Shown piece after piece: positions 7,447-16,083 of a stretch of DNA of 42,776 nt. Numbering within the stretch: position 1 is the stretch's first letter; each line of letters starts with the position of its first letter. Source of the DNA: Ignavibacteria bacterium (GTDB lineage: Bacteria > Bacteroidota > Ignavibacteria > Ignavibacteriales > Melioribacteraceae). Below the pieces are notes generated by a model. It was not told where the DNA came from. It saw only the letters and a list, made by a program, of their open reading frames with translations, and searched no databases. The translations under genes and the position numbers were made by a program. The DNA is taken from positions 1-42,776 of the forward strand of contig JAAYAN010000144.1 in NCBI GenBank assembly GCA_012719345.1, given 5' to 3'.

Positions 7447-8487
7447 TTAAATAATTCCTTTAATAAAAATTGGTTTGGAATAACTTTTTGAATTTGGAAA
7501 AGATTCAGTTTTTCTTAATTTCACAATTTCACAATTTTCTAATAGTTGTTTCCCTTCTTCGGCAATTTTTTTCGATGAAATGCCACCGTTTTGTATCGGT
7601 AATAATTGCATAAGTTTATTTGTGTCGAAATCAGAATAGATTTTTTTCCCCAATGCCATTCCTATATAAACCACCGAAGAAAATCTGGTAAATAAAATAC
7701 TGCAATTAGCAATCATCGGATTAATATCGCAATTGAAATAAATTAAAGAGCCGGGAGCGTATTTATTAATTTCGGCTTTTGCCCGGGTTACATTTTCATT
7801 TGGATGAAGTTTAAAAATTATTTGTTTTCCGTCAGCTATTTTTAATGCTTTCCGGATAAACTTTTTTCTATTTTCGTATTTGAATGTTTCGCGGGAATCG
7901 GAAGTTGCTACAAGAACATAATCTTTATAAGGAAAATTGTTTTGTAAGTATTTTTCTGCATCATCAAAATTTGGAATGCCGGTAACAGCAATTTTCTCTC
8001 TTTTTACGCCTTTACTAACAAAAAAATTCTCATAGCCTTCGGATGCTACGCAAAAACGATTATACATATCAGAAAGTCCGTTTGTTGATGTGCTGGCAAA
8101 AAAACGGGGTAATCCCAAAATTCTTACAAAATAATACATAAAATTTTCCGGGTCCGTCATCCCTTCTTGAACAAGAATTACAGGTTTATTTTGAATGTTT
8201 TTTGGAACTATTAAATCAGAGCAGGTATAAATTAAATCGTAATCATTATATTTTCCCTGATAGTCAATTAAAAGATAATTTTTTACAAGATAATCTGTTG
8301 TCTGCCTGAAAAATTCTCCGCCTAAAATAGAAAAATTAAGAAATCCTGCTTTCCTGAGCAATTCCAAAAATCCATCTGTATAGAACTGCGAAAAGTAACA
8401 TTCGTATTCTTTTTCCAAATGCTGCGAAATTTTATGCATCATAATAGTCTGATTAAGCGAACCGCATATAAAAAGTATTTTTTTCAT
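7447..8487 (-). CDS. GT-B glycosyltransferase-like protein with polysialyltransferase-type motifs
   Basis: This 346-residue protein opens with KKILFICGSLN, as GT-B enzymes do. It carries QEG at 107-109, IIFKLHPNEN with H228-P229, and FSS at 269-271. In bacterial sialyl- and polysialyltransferases (GT38/GT52-like) and related CDP-glycerol transferases, a [D/E][D/E]G motif, an HP motif and a serine pair bind the CMP-sugar. The same order is seen here, with Q for the first acidic residue. I therefore infer that it may use the CMP-sugar made by the next genes. It is the first gene of the minus-strand operon, 1 base from the cytidylyltransferase. No signal peptide or membrane helix is seen, so it is probably cytoplasmic. 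The acceptor is unknown. Confidence 0.6.
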   Translation of the reverse strand: MKKILFICGSLNQTIMMHKISQHLEKEYECYFSQFYTDGFLELLRKAGFLNFSILGGEFFRQTTDYLVKNYLLIDYQGKYNDYDLIYTCSDLIVPKNIQNKPVILVQEGMTDPENFMYYFVRILGLPRFFASTSTNGLSDMYNRFCVASEGYENFFVSKGVKREKIAVTGIPNFDDAEKYLQNNFPYKDYVLVATSDSRETFKYENRKKFIRKALKIADGKQIIFKLHPNENVTRAKAEINKYAPGSLIYFNCDINPMIANCSILFTRFSSVVYIGMALGKKIYSDFDTNKLMQLLPIQNGGISSKKIAEEGKQLLENCEIVKLRKTESFPNSKSYSKPIFIKGII

Positions 8488-8668
8488 AAAACCTGATAAC
8501 GTGCTTTTTTGCTTACCAAATGTTTGAAATATTTTGCAGAGATGTGTTAACGAATTATTAAGCTTACATTATCAAAATGTTAACAGAAACAGAATTAATG
8601 TTTAGTTAACTATTCGATAATATTTATTTAACATTGTGTTTTTAACTTTGCACAAAAAATTGGTTTAA

Positions 8669-9610
8669 ATGAAAATTATTCATATTTCCGACCCGCATAT
8701 TTGTCTTCCTTATGACGGCAAAAACCTTTATAAAACAATAGAACTTTTTAATCATCTTAAAAATGAAGAATTCGACCATCTTGTAATTACAGGTGATATT
8801 TCGCATACATCTAATAAGGATGATTTTATGAGCTTCAGAGAAGTCTTAGAAAAATACGGATTACTCGATTCGAAAAAAGCAACAATAGTTATTGGTAAAC
8901 ACGATATTTTTGGAGGTGTTGTTACTGCCGAAGATGTTATCAATTTTCCTGGAAATTGCAGAAAAACTAATTTTAACAGAAAAGTAAGAGAATTTTACGG
9001 ATATTTTAAAGAACTTTATGATGATTGTCTTTTTCCGGGTGGTGAAACATATTACCCTTTTATAAAGAAACTTGACAACACAGTTTTAATAGGTTTAAAC
9101 TCTGTAGCTCCGTTTTCTCTTATCAAAAATCCCATGGCGTCAAACGGAAAAATTTCGAAACTGCAAATAAATGACTTGAAAAATTTAATAAAACGAACTA
9201 ACTGCGATGGATTATTAAAAATTGCACTTGTTCATCATCATTTTTCAAAATATCAAAAAGACACAAAATCGTTAAATAATCCGTTTTGGGGCATAATTGA
9301 AAAAAGCACTATGAAACTTAAAGATAAAAAGCGGATAGTTAAGCAATTGTTAAAATTAGGAATTAAAATGGTTTTGCACGGGCATTTGCACAAGGCAAAT
9401 TTTTATGAAAAGAAAAATATTATGTTTGTAAATGCTGCAGATGCAATTGACAACAATTATCCGGAAACAATTAAATATCAGAAAATTGAAACAGGAGAAA
9501 CGATTGATATAAAAGAAGTAATAATCAATCTCAATTTTTCGGAGTACAGAAATCAGGCAGATGAAAGGTTTAAAAAAACAAGTATTGCCGAGAATTTAAT
9601 CTTTCAATAA
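8669..9610 (+). CDS. calcineurin-like metallophosphoesterase
   Basis: The 313-residue protein has the metallophosphoesterase motifs in order: SDPHI (D8, H10), TGDISH (D43), GKHD (76-79), VHHHFS near 190 and LHGHLH (H239, H241). The third motif is normally GNH[D/E]; here its metal- and phosphate-contacting asparagine is lysine (K77), which could weaken or change activity. The class III cyclic-nucleotide phosphodiesterase CpdA is the nearest well-known type, but the substrate is not evident. It is transcribed away from the sugar operon and stands 89 bases before the PhoB-like regulator in the same direction, so a shared transcript is possible. The start ATG has no strong Shine-Dalgarno sequence. 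Confidence 0.8.
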   Translation: MKIIHISDPHICLPYDGKNLYKTIELFNHLKNEEFDHLVITGDISHTSNKDDFMSFREVLEKYGLLDSKKATIVIGKHDIFGGVVTAEDVINFPGNCRKTNFNRKVREFYGYFKELYDDCLFPGGETYYPFIKKLDNTVLIGLNSVAPFSLIKNPMASNGKISKLQINDLKNLIKRTNCDGLLKIALVHHHFSKYQKDTKSLNNPFWGIIEKSTMKLKDKKRIVKQLLKLGIKMVLHGHLHKANFYEKKNIMFVNAADAIDNNYPETIKYQKIETGETIDIKEVIINLNFSEYRNQADERFKKTSIAENLIFQ

Positions 9611-9699
9611 TTTTAAGAAAGAATTTGAATGTAACCGAATTGTAAAATACGGGTGTTAAATTGTTAAATAATTATTAAATTTTTAAGTAAAACCTTATA

Positions 9700-10392
9700 A
9701 TGCAAAAGAAAATTCTTCTGGTTGATGATGAACAGGATATCATTGAATTCCTACAGTTTAACCTCGAACAAAACGGGTATAAAGTTATATCTGCAAATGA
9801 CGGCGAAGAAGCCTTAAAACGATTAAATGAAAAACCCGATCTTGTTATTTTAGATGTAATGATGCCAAGAATGAACGGATACCAGGTTTTTTCTAAAATA
9901 CGGTCTGTTAAGGAGTATGAAAAACTCCCTATTATTTTCCTCACAGCAAAAACAGGCGAACTTGATGAAATACACGGACTTGAACTTGGCGCGGAAGATT
10001 ATATTCTTAAACCCATTTCTCAAAGAAAAATAATTGCTCGCGTTAATTCTGTTATACGCCGGACGGAAGAGATTTCGAATGACGAATTAAAAATTATACA
10101 ATATGGACCGCTTCTGATAAATAAAGAGCAATATCTTGTTTTTCTTGAAGGGGAAGAAATTACTTTTCCTAAAAAAGAATTTTCAATACTTTCGTTTTTA
10201 GCCGAACATCCAGGAAAAGTTTTCCCACGCGAAACACTTTTAAATACAATATGGGGTAATGATGTTTTTGTTGTTGAAAGAACCGTTGATGTTCATATCC
10301 GAAAGATCCGCGAAAAGCTTGGTGAATATGCCGATCTAATTGAAACACTTAAAGGAGTTGGTTATCGTTTCCGGGTTTCTAAAACAGATTAA
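9700..10392 (+). CDS. OmpR/PhoB-family response regulator
   Basis: The 230-residue protein has a receiver domain at 1-120 (acidic pocket D9/D10, phospho-acceptor D52 in VILDVMMP, lysine in YILKPI) and a winged-helix DNA-binding domain at about 130-228. The C-terminal domain holds the typical VERTVDVHIRKIREKLG recognition region and GVGYRF end. It resembles PhoB of the phosphate-starvation response. The kinase gene follows with overlapping ends. Upstream are short TGTAA/TGTTAA repeats, two of them 11 bases apart, which could be its own binding sites. The neighbouring phosphoesterase and porin would fit a phosphate role, but nothing proves that. Confidence 0.88.
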   Translation: MQKKILLVDDEQDIIEFLQFNLEQNGYKVISANDGEEALKRLNEKPDLVILDVMMPRMNGYQVFSKIRSVKEYEKLPIIFLTAKTGELDEIHGLELGAEDYILKPISQRKIIARVNSVIRRTEEISNDELKIIQYGPLLINKEQYLVFLEGEEITFPKKEFSILSFLAEHPGKVFPRETLLNTIWGNDVFVVERTVDVHIRKIREKLGEYADLIETLKGVGYRFRVSKTD

Positions 10393-11416
10393 AGAGAGTT
10401 ATTTTTCTGCAAGAATATACGCGCGCGAATTTGCAATTTCTTACGGAATATTTTTCCTGATGTTCGTGTTTTACAGCGCTTATAATTATTGGCTTTCCGC
10501 TTTGGCTTTATTCGTTTTAATATTTGTACAAATTATGTTTATAGGGAAAAGGCGAAATACGGAAATAAGAACAATAACCTCTATTATCAGAAAAATACGT
10601 AAAAATGAAATATCTTCTTCGGATGAAATAAAATTAGATATTGAGCTAAAGGGATTGGAAGATGAAATAAAAAAAATGGTGAGGCGTTCGCAACAAGACT
10701 TTGAAAACCTACAGAAACTTGCAAACTCGCGCCGCGATTTTTTAGCAAATGTTTCACACGAACTTCGTACACCTATTTTTGCAATACAAGGTTTTTTAGA
10801 AACTGTTTTGGATGGTAAAGTTGAAGATCCTGCGATGAGGCAAAATTTCCTTCAAAAAGCTTTAAATCGTACCGAAGGTTTAAATGTTTTATTAAACGAT
10901 TTAATAAATATTTCTTTAATAGAATCTGGAACAATGAAACTTGAATTCATTTCTTTTAACCTTTTTGAACTTTTAATTGAGATATTCGGTGAATTTGAAA
11001 CATCTGCACAAAAAAAAGGAATTGTATTAATTCTTAATAAAAATCCGGAAAATATTAATGTATGTGCAGATAGGAAAAGAATAAGGCAGGTTCTCTCCAA
11101 TATAGTACAAAATGCAATCCGCTATACCGACAAAGGCAAAGTTGAAATTTTAACGGAAATTTTGCAAGATGAAATAAAAATTTCTGTAAAAGACACAGGC
11201 ATTGGAATTCCTCCCGAAGATATTGACAGGATTTTCGAAAGATTTTACAGAGTTGATAAAGCCCGCTCGCGTAAAATTGGCGGCACCGGACTTGGACTTG
11301 CAATTACAAAACACATCCTCGAAGCTCACGGATCTAAAATATCAGTAAAAAGCTTACTAGATAAAGGTTCGGAATTTTCATTTTCGCTTAAATCAAATAA
11401 AAAATCCTACTCATAA
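10340..11416 (+). CDS. PhoR-like membrane sensor histidine kinase
   Basis: Two hydrophobic helices at about 31-46 and 50-68 are joined by only a few residues, so there is no periplasmic sensor domain. Then come a DHp domain with NVSHELRTP (H140), an N box QNAIRYTDKG, DTGIGIPPEDI and GGTGLGLAI in the ATPase domain. It is the cognate kinase of the PhoB-like regulator by position. The start is uncertain: no ATG exists before the membrane helices, so I use a TTG at 10340 inside the regulator gene. A second TTG at 10358 lies directly after AAAGGAG, too close for a normal ribosome site. The last codons overlap a weak hairpin. Confidence 0.85.
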   Translation: MKHLKELVIVSGFLKQIKESYFSARIYAREFAISYGIFFLMFVFYSAYNYWLSALALFVLIFVQIMFIGKRRNTEIRTITSIIRKIRKNEISSSDEIKLDIELKGLEDEIKKMVRRSQQDFENLQKLANSRRDFLANVSHELRTPIFAIQGFLETVLDGKVEDPAMRQNFLQKALNRTEGLNVLLNDLINISLIESGTMKLEFISFNLFELLIEIFGEFETSAQKKGIVLILNKNPENINVCADRKRIRQVLSNIVQNAIRYTDKGKVEILTEILQDEIKISVKDTGIGIPPEDIDRIFERFYRVDKARSRKIGGTGLGLAITKHILEAHGSKISVKSLLDKGSEFSFSLKSNKKSYS

Positions 11417-11429
11417 CACAAGCAGGATT
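11403..11429. terminator. weak hairpin between converging genes
   Basis: The arms AATCCT and AGGATT, extended by CT/AG past one mismatch, span the kinase stop codon and the 42-base gap to the oppositely oriented chemoreceptor gene. No clear T-run follows on either strand, so termination is only possible. Confidence 0.35.
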
Positions 11430-11458
11430 CCAGTATAAACAATTTAAATACAAACAAA

Positions 11459-13375
11459 TTATCGTTTCGGATACCTTGAATTGTGGACTAAAGATACCGA
11501 GTCATCCATTTTGAAATTCTGAATCAATTGAATTAATTTGTCTGTTAATCCTGTTAAATCTTCCGAAGCCTGCGCAACCTGCTGAAGCATACTGGATGCT
11601 TCGTTAATAACAGCATTTATCGATTCAATATTTTTGCTGATTTGTTCGGCAGCAGTTGATTGTTCTTCGCTGGCTGCAGCTACCTGTTCAATCTGACTTG
11701 AAGCGTGTTCGGCGCTGCTGTAAATATCGTTAAGTACTTTTTCAACTTCGGCATTAAGTTTTATTCCTTCTTTAACAGAATTATCTGCCTTAATCATCGA
11801 AGTATCTGCAACCCGGGCTTCGGTTTGGACTGCTTTTATAGTTTCTGCAATTTCCTTTGTTGCTTTTGTAGTGCGCTCAGCAAGTTTGCGGACTTCATCG
11901 GCAACAACCGCAAAACCGCGTCCCTGTTCACCGGCACGCGCTGCTTCAATTGCAGCATTCAAAGCAAGAAGATTAGTTTGATCGGCAATTTCATCAATTA
12001 CCTGTGCAATATTTCCTATCTGATCTGTTTTGCTTACAAGGGAAGATATTACCTGAGATGTTTCTTTTGCAGAAATTGTAATATCATCCATACCCTTTTT
12101 AGCAGCAGTAATTTTTTGAACGCCAAGTTTAGCTTTTTCGCTGGAATTTTTAGAAGAATTTGAAGCAAGACTTGAATTATTAGCTGTTTCGTGGATTGTG
12201 TTTGTCATTTCTTCTATAGCACTGGCAACTTCTGTTATCTGAGCGCTTTGTTCGTGCGAGCCGGATGCCATTTCCTGAGTGCTGCTTGAAATCTGATTGC
12301 TTGCGCTGGCAGTTGCATGCACTGCTTCGGAAACAGCATTAACCATATTTTTGATATTTTGGACTGCTTTGTTAAATCCTTTGAATAATTTTCCTATTTC
12401 ATCATCATTCGAATTATCAAGTTTAATTCGTAAATCGCCTTCAGCAAATTTATTCATTTCCGATAACATTATTTCCACATTATGAGACAGATACTGCTGA
12501 TTTTCTTCAGCAAGCTTTTTAGCTTGGGCAGCTTGAGCGGCAGCTTCTTCAGCAAATATTGATTTCTCGTTTACTTCATTCATCGCTTTTTGGATATTGG
12601 CTGCCATTTCGTTAAACGATATTGTTAATTTCCCTGTTTCATCTTCCGATTCAACCGGAACATTTACATTTGTATCACCCGAAGTTACTTTTTCGGCTGC
12701 AACTTTCAAAGCTTTCACAGGATTTGCAACAAGTTTTGCTACATAATATGCAATTAAAAATAGAATTATAGATGCAATAACAGTTACTATAATCATTCCT
12801 TGCTGAAGGATTGAAATGTTTTCTTCAACATCATCAACGTAAATTCCGCTGCCTACTATCCAATCCCATTCATTTAATTTTTTTACATAAGCAATTTTCG
12901 GTTTTGGTTCATCGTGTCCAGGTTTTGCCCAGGAATAATCAACGTATCCTTCTCCGTTTTTTTGACAAACAGCAGTCATTTCCTTAAAAAGAAACTTTCC
13001 TAATGCATCTTTTTGATTTTGTTGAGAAGTCCCCTCTAATTCGGGATTAATCGGGTGAAGAAGCATTTTTTCATCTTTCCCTATTATAAAAAAATAATTT
13101 TCGCCTCCATATCTTAGGGAACGTATAATTTCAACAGCACTGCTTTTTGCATCATCTGCAGTCATTTGTCCCGAAGAGGCTTTATTACTGAAGTTGCTTA
13201 AAATACTAAAAGCAATTTCAATATTATTTTTTACTTGTTGATTTTTCTCTTCATATAATTTTTCCCTAATATTCGGGAAAAACTTCAGATATAAAACAGC
13301 TAGAAAAGTCAATATTATAATAGCCGAGAGAAGCAATACTTTTCCGAAAATGCTTAGGTTTTTAATCGATTTCAT
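11459..13375 (-). CDS. methyl-accepting chemotaxis protein with Cache sensor
   Basis: The 638-residue receptor has a membrane helix at about 10-29, then a periplasmic single-Cache (sCache_2-type) domain at about 35-185 with the pattern [20 protein letters not shown] and [16 protein letters not shown] second helix follows at about 192-212, then HAMP and HAMP-like segments and a long signalling coiled coil. The highly conserved hairpin tip [34 protein letters not shown] is split here as [20 protein letters not shown] and its continuation. The signal should pass to CheA, encoded in the same window. There is no C-terminal NWETF-like CheR tether. It lies 20 bases after the porin-like gene and is probably co-transcribed. 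The ligand is unknown, though Cache domains of this type often bind small carboxylates. Confidence 0.93.
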   Translation of the reverse strand: MKSIKNLSIFGKVLLLSAIIILTFLAVLYLKFFPNIREKLYEEKNQQVKNNIEIAFSILSNFSNKASSGQMTADDAKSSAVEIIRSLRYGGENYFFIIGKDEKMLLHPINPELEGTSQQNQKDALGKFLFKEMTAVCQKNGEGYVDYSWAKPGHDEPKPKIAYVKKLNEWDWIVGSGIYVDDVEENISILQQGMIIVTVIASIILFLIAYYVAKLVANPVKALKVAAEKVTSGDTNVNVPVESEDETGKLTISFNEMAANIQKAMNEVNEKSIFAEEAAAQAAQAKKLAEENQQYLSHNVEIMLSEMNKFAEGDLRIKLDNSNDDEIGKLFKGFNKAVQNIKNMVNAVSEAVHATASASNQISSSTQEMASGSHEQSAQITEVASAIEEMTNTIHETANNSSLASNSSKNSSEKAKLGVQKITAAKKGMDDITISAKETSQVISSLVSKTDQIGNIAQVIDEIADQTNLLALNAAIEAARAGEQGRGFAVVADEVRKLAERTTKATKEIAETIKAVQTEARVADTSMIKADNSVKEGIKLNAEVEKVLNDIYSSAEHASSQIEQVAAASEEQSTAAEQISKNIESINAVINEASSMLQQVAQASEDLTGLTDKLIQLIQNFKMDDSVSLVHNSRYPKR

Positions 13376-13395
13376 CTAAAAATCCGTAACTGTAA

Positions 13396-14628
13396 TTAAA
13401 AAAAATAATAGAAAGCTGCAATGAGTCTTGTATTAGAAACAAGTGTATTATCGTATACTTTTCCTTTTTTGTTTAGCTTGCCGTAAGCGGCGCAAGTGTG
13501 TTCTGTTTCGAATGCGGTTTGAATTTTCCCTGTGTTGAAAATTATTCTTGGAGAAATTCTATAAATATAATTTATATCCGAACCTCGCGAATAAATCTGT
13601 CCGTTTATATTAGAAGGCGAACCCATATTTTTAGTATAACCGGCAAAAATTCCGAATGATAAATCTTTTCCATATGAAATATCCGTCCACCCCGATACAG
13701 CTCTTATGTTGCAGTATTCGTGCTCGTCTGTAGTAGAGTTGATTTTCTTAACTGCATAACCGCCTAATAAAAGATAATCGGACATATTTTCACCGTAAAT
13801 TGTCTCTGCTTTCATCGAAAAAAGTCCGGTTTCATATTTTCCGTAAGCCATAAAAGAAAGACTTTTAACAGTTGAATTAGTTTCCAGGTTTAATGATGTT
13901 TTTACACGGGGCTTAATCATTTTAAAATTAGCTCCTGCTCCGGCAAAAAAATCATTTTGTGCATATTGAATATGCGCATCCCATATCGGCATATTTGAGT
14001 TTCTCAAATATGCAGAACTTGCTCCGTCGGGTCCGGGACTTGGAATATCGCGCTGCGAAGAAGCTGCCAGGATGAATTTCAAATTGCCGGCAGACTGGGT
14101 CAGGCGTATTTGCGGATTGCGTCCGAAAGGCTGAAATGGCGCGCCGGTATTAAACGAAACTGTTCCGGGGCAGGATTCCACAATCATCATAGGTATCCAA
14201 TACTGTCCTACAAGCAGAGAGGTTTTCTCCCACATTAAAGTAACGAATGCATGGCGCAACCTGAAACCGTTTACATCGGTATCCGCATTTCCGAAAAAAT
14301 CAGCTTCTATAACGCCTTTAATTTTTGCTCCCAAAGCTTCTGTTCCCGAGGCTGTAACATTTATTCTGCTTTGTACTGATAGAAAATTAAATGAGGTTTC
14401 GGAGTTTAAGTCCTTTCCGTTTGCATCTTTAAGTTCAGGTGCCGGATAAAGATACAGATGACCTTCGCGGGCTGTTACCGATTGCCGGGTATCGTAAAAA
14501 ACATCGGTTTTAACATATCCGCTTAGTTTAAGTGAAAATTCATCTGCCGGCTTTTCTTGCGAAAATAGGGAAACAGTAATTAAAAAGAAAAGAAGAAATA
14601 GTTTAGATATTTTTTTCATTTTATCCAC
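13396..14628 (-). CDS. outer-membrane beta-barrel porin-like protein
   Basis: The 410-residue protein begins with a lipid-membrane signal peptide (KKISKLFLLFFLITVSLFSQ, cleavage near residue 23). The mature part has alternating aromatic strands from SLKLSGYVKTDVFYDTRQ onward and ends in an aromatic strand, AAFYYFF, as outer-membrane barrels do. The opening resembles DcaP-like porins, but I am not certain of the family. It would let solutes across the outer membrane. The chemoreceptor gene follows 20 bases later, so uptake and sensing of one solute may be linked. The start ATG at 14628 is preceded by a second in-frame methionine at codon 4, which could also serve. Confidence 0.75.
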   Translation of the reverse strand: MDKMKKISKLFLLFFLITVSLFSQEKPADEFSLKLSGYVKTDVFYDTRQSVTAREGHLYLYPAPELKDANGKDLNSETSFNFLSVQSRINVTASGTEALGAKIKGVIEADFFGNADTDVNGFRLRHAFVTLMWEKTSLLVGQYWIPMMIVESCPGTVSFNTGAPFQPFGRNPQIRLTQSAGNLKFILAASSQRDIPSPGPDGASSAYLRNSNMPIWDAHIQYAQNDFFAGAGANFKMIKPRVKTSLNLETNSTVKSLSFMAYGKYETGLFSMKAETIYGENMSDYLLLGGYAVKKINSTTDEHEYCNIRAVSGWTDISYGKDLSFGIFAGYTKNMGSPSNINGQIYSRGSDINYIYRISPRIIFNTGKIQTAFETEHTCAAYGKLNKKGKVYDNTLVSNTRLIAAFYYFF

Positions 14629-14731
14629 TTTGTTAAATTTAAAAATAATTGATATTCGATAATATATATGAAATTACGGGTAATTCAAATTGATCGGGCA
14701 TAATTAATTTCTTCAAAAAAATTCATTAGTA

Positions 14732-14754
14732 TGTCAACATTTTACGAATTGACA
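14732..14754. promoter_or_regulatory. inverted repeat TGTCAA-N11-TTGACA in divergent promoter region
   Basis: Perfect six-base arms lie between the porin-like gene and the 77-residue gene, which point away from each other. The right arm TTGACA is also a -35-like hexamer for the rightward genes, with TAAAAT 19 bases downstream. It may be an operator covering a promoter. Confidence 0.4.
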
Positions 14755-14809
14755 CGAAAATAAAAAATGTAATTAAAATCATTTATTAATAAAATCCAGA
14801 GGTTATTAA

Positions 14810-15043
14810 ATGCTGCCGCCAACCACAAATCCTAAATGGGAAAAACTTGTAACCGGTCAGATTCAGGCAAATTTCAGAGTTTTTGCCGGAAATATGCTTC
14901 TAAACAGGTTATCCAGAAAAATTAAAATGGATAATTCGAAACAGAGTGTTAATGATGCCGTAAAAGAAGCGCACGAATATTTTAACAAGCACTATGCAGT
15001 TTACAACGAAGAATTATCAAAAATCTTTAACGGGAGGTTATAA
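14810..15043 (+). CDS. small conserved-looking hypothetical protein (77 aa)
   Basis: I do not recognise this protein. It is 77 residues, soluble and mixed-charge, with a predicted helical C-terminal half (DAVKEAHEYFNKHYAVYNEE). An AGAGG ribosome site precedes the ATG, and the stop codon overlaps the next start as TAATG, with GGGAGG just ahead. The two genes are thus translationally coupled and the products probably work together. Being placed between a chemoreceptor unit and the flagellin glycosylation genes suggests, without proof, a motility or sensing role. Confidence 0.7.
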   Translation: MLPPTTNPKWEKLVTGQIQANFRVFAGNMLLNRLSRKIKMDNSKQSVNDAVKEAHEYFNKHYAVYNEELSKIFNGRL

Positions 15044-16020
15044 TGCTTTTATCAGTTGAAAAGGTTGCGGAAAAAATTAAAGCCGGCAAAACTTTATATC
15101 TTGCCGGAGATGAAGAATTGTTAAAAGCGCTCCCTAAGGGAAAATGGATAGGGGGAACAATTCCTTATTTTATGGATGATTACGGAGGGAAATCCACATC
15201 TGCGGAAATTTTTGTTACCGAGCAGCCGGATTATGTTTCGGGATGCACAATTAAAATGTATCAGGCAGAAGAGTTGGAAAATATTCCGGAAGATTCTGTT
15301 GAAAACGGGTTCACAGTTTTGATAATTCCGGCATTAAGTGAAGTGCATATTAAATATGCAAATGAGGCGCCCGAATACGAAAAAATATACGACAGACAGA
15401 TAATAGGATGGATTTCGGGCGTAGATTTGAAGGACTTAGGCAAAGTAACACCCAAAGTTATTAATGGAGAAACCGGAGAAATTTCAGATAAAAAAGCAGT
15501 TGCTTTGCATGCTGAGCTGCCTTTGGATATGTATGCTACAATTGGTATTGTAAACATATTTAAACAAGGTAATGGTGATGCAATCATTTTTGATAATGAA
15601 GGTTTCAGCGTTATTGATTGCTACATAAAAGGTAAAAAACAAAATTTCTGCGATTATCTTTTAGATAATAAAACTGATCTTAAAAATCCTTTAGTTGCCG
15701 ATTACCTCGGAGCTTTGGTGAATGTGAGTTTTCAGAGCATTGATGAAAAAAATAAAACCGTAAATTTTTACGCACCGGTTTTTAAAGGAACAGAATATAA
15801 GCTGGCAGCACCGATAGAAAATTACGTTACGAAGTTTGACGAAAGTATTCCTAAAGGACTGGACAGAATTGTTTTTTCTTGCAACTGCATTTTAAACTAT
15901 CTTTATGGTGAGCTCGAAGGGAAAAAGACAGGGAATATTACCGGTCCTATAACATTTGGGGAAATTGCTCATCAGTTGTTAAATCAAACTCTGGTATATC
16001 TGAATATTCATAACCGTTAA
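15043..16020 (+). CDS. FIST-like sensory protein (uncharacterised family)
   Basis: The 325-residue soluble protein ends with ITGPITFGEIAHQLLNQTLVYLNI, after FSCNCILNYLYGE. This strongly recalls the C-terminus of FIST domains, which read roughly a cysteine-rich segment, then GFFTYGEI and HNQT. FIST proteins are ligand-binding sensors found with chemotaxis and signalling genes. The N-terminal part (YLAGDEELLKALPKGKWIGG, PYFM) is distinctive, and I believe it belongs to a domain of unknown function seen in other bacteria. No membrane segment or output domain is present, so it would need a partner, possibly the 77-residue protein translated just before it. The start is fixed by GGGAGG and the TAATG overlap. 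A strong terminator follows. Confidence 0.6.
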   Translation: MLLSVEKVAEKIKAGKTLYLAGDEELLKALPKGKWIGGTIPYFMDDYGGKSTSAEIFVTEQPDYVSGCTIKMYQAEELENIPEDSVENGFTVLIIPALSEVHIKYANEAPEYEKIYDRQIIGWISGVDLKDLGKVTPKVINGETGEISDKKAVALHAELPLDMYATIGIVNIFKQGNGDAIIFDNEGFSVIDCYIKGKKQNFCDYLLDNKTDLKNPLVADYLGALVNVSFQSIDEKNKTVNFYAPVFKGTEYKLAAPIENYVTKFDESIPKGLDRIVFSCNCILNYLYGELEGKKTGNITGPITFGEIAHQLLNQTLVYLNIHNR

Positions 16021-16029
16021 AAATAAATA

Positions 16030-16051
16030 AAGCCCGGCAATTGCCGGGCTT
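16030..16051. terminator. bidirectional rho-independent terminator
   Basis: Perfect 11-base arms, AAGCCCGGCAA and TTGCCGGGCTT, make a GC-rich stem with A-tract and T-tract on either side. It sits between the converging FIST-like gene and the methyltransferase gene and can serve both. Confidence 0.85.
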
Positions 16052-16083
16052 TTAAGTTTGATTAAACCGTTAATCCGAAAAAA

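Noticed and set aside
8613-8620. TTCGATAA before the phosphoesterase gene
   Set aside because: No TAAA at the correct distance; the -35 position reads ATTA.
8643-8650. TAACTTTG, a match to the Bacteroidota -7 element TAnnTTTG
   Set aside because: No TTG/TTTG element at the required upstream distance, and the phylum assignment is uncertain.
14655-14662. TTCGATAA, sigma-28 -10-like, before the 77-residue gene
   Set aside because: The nearest TAAA is 17 bases upstream rather than 15, and the gene is about 150 bases away.
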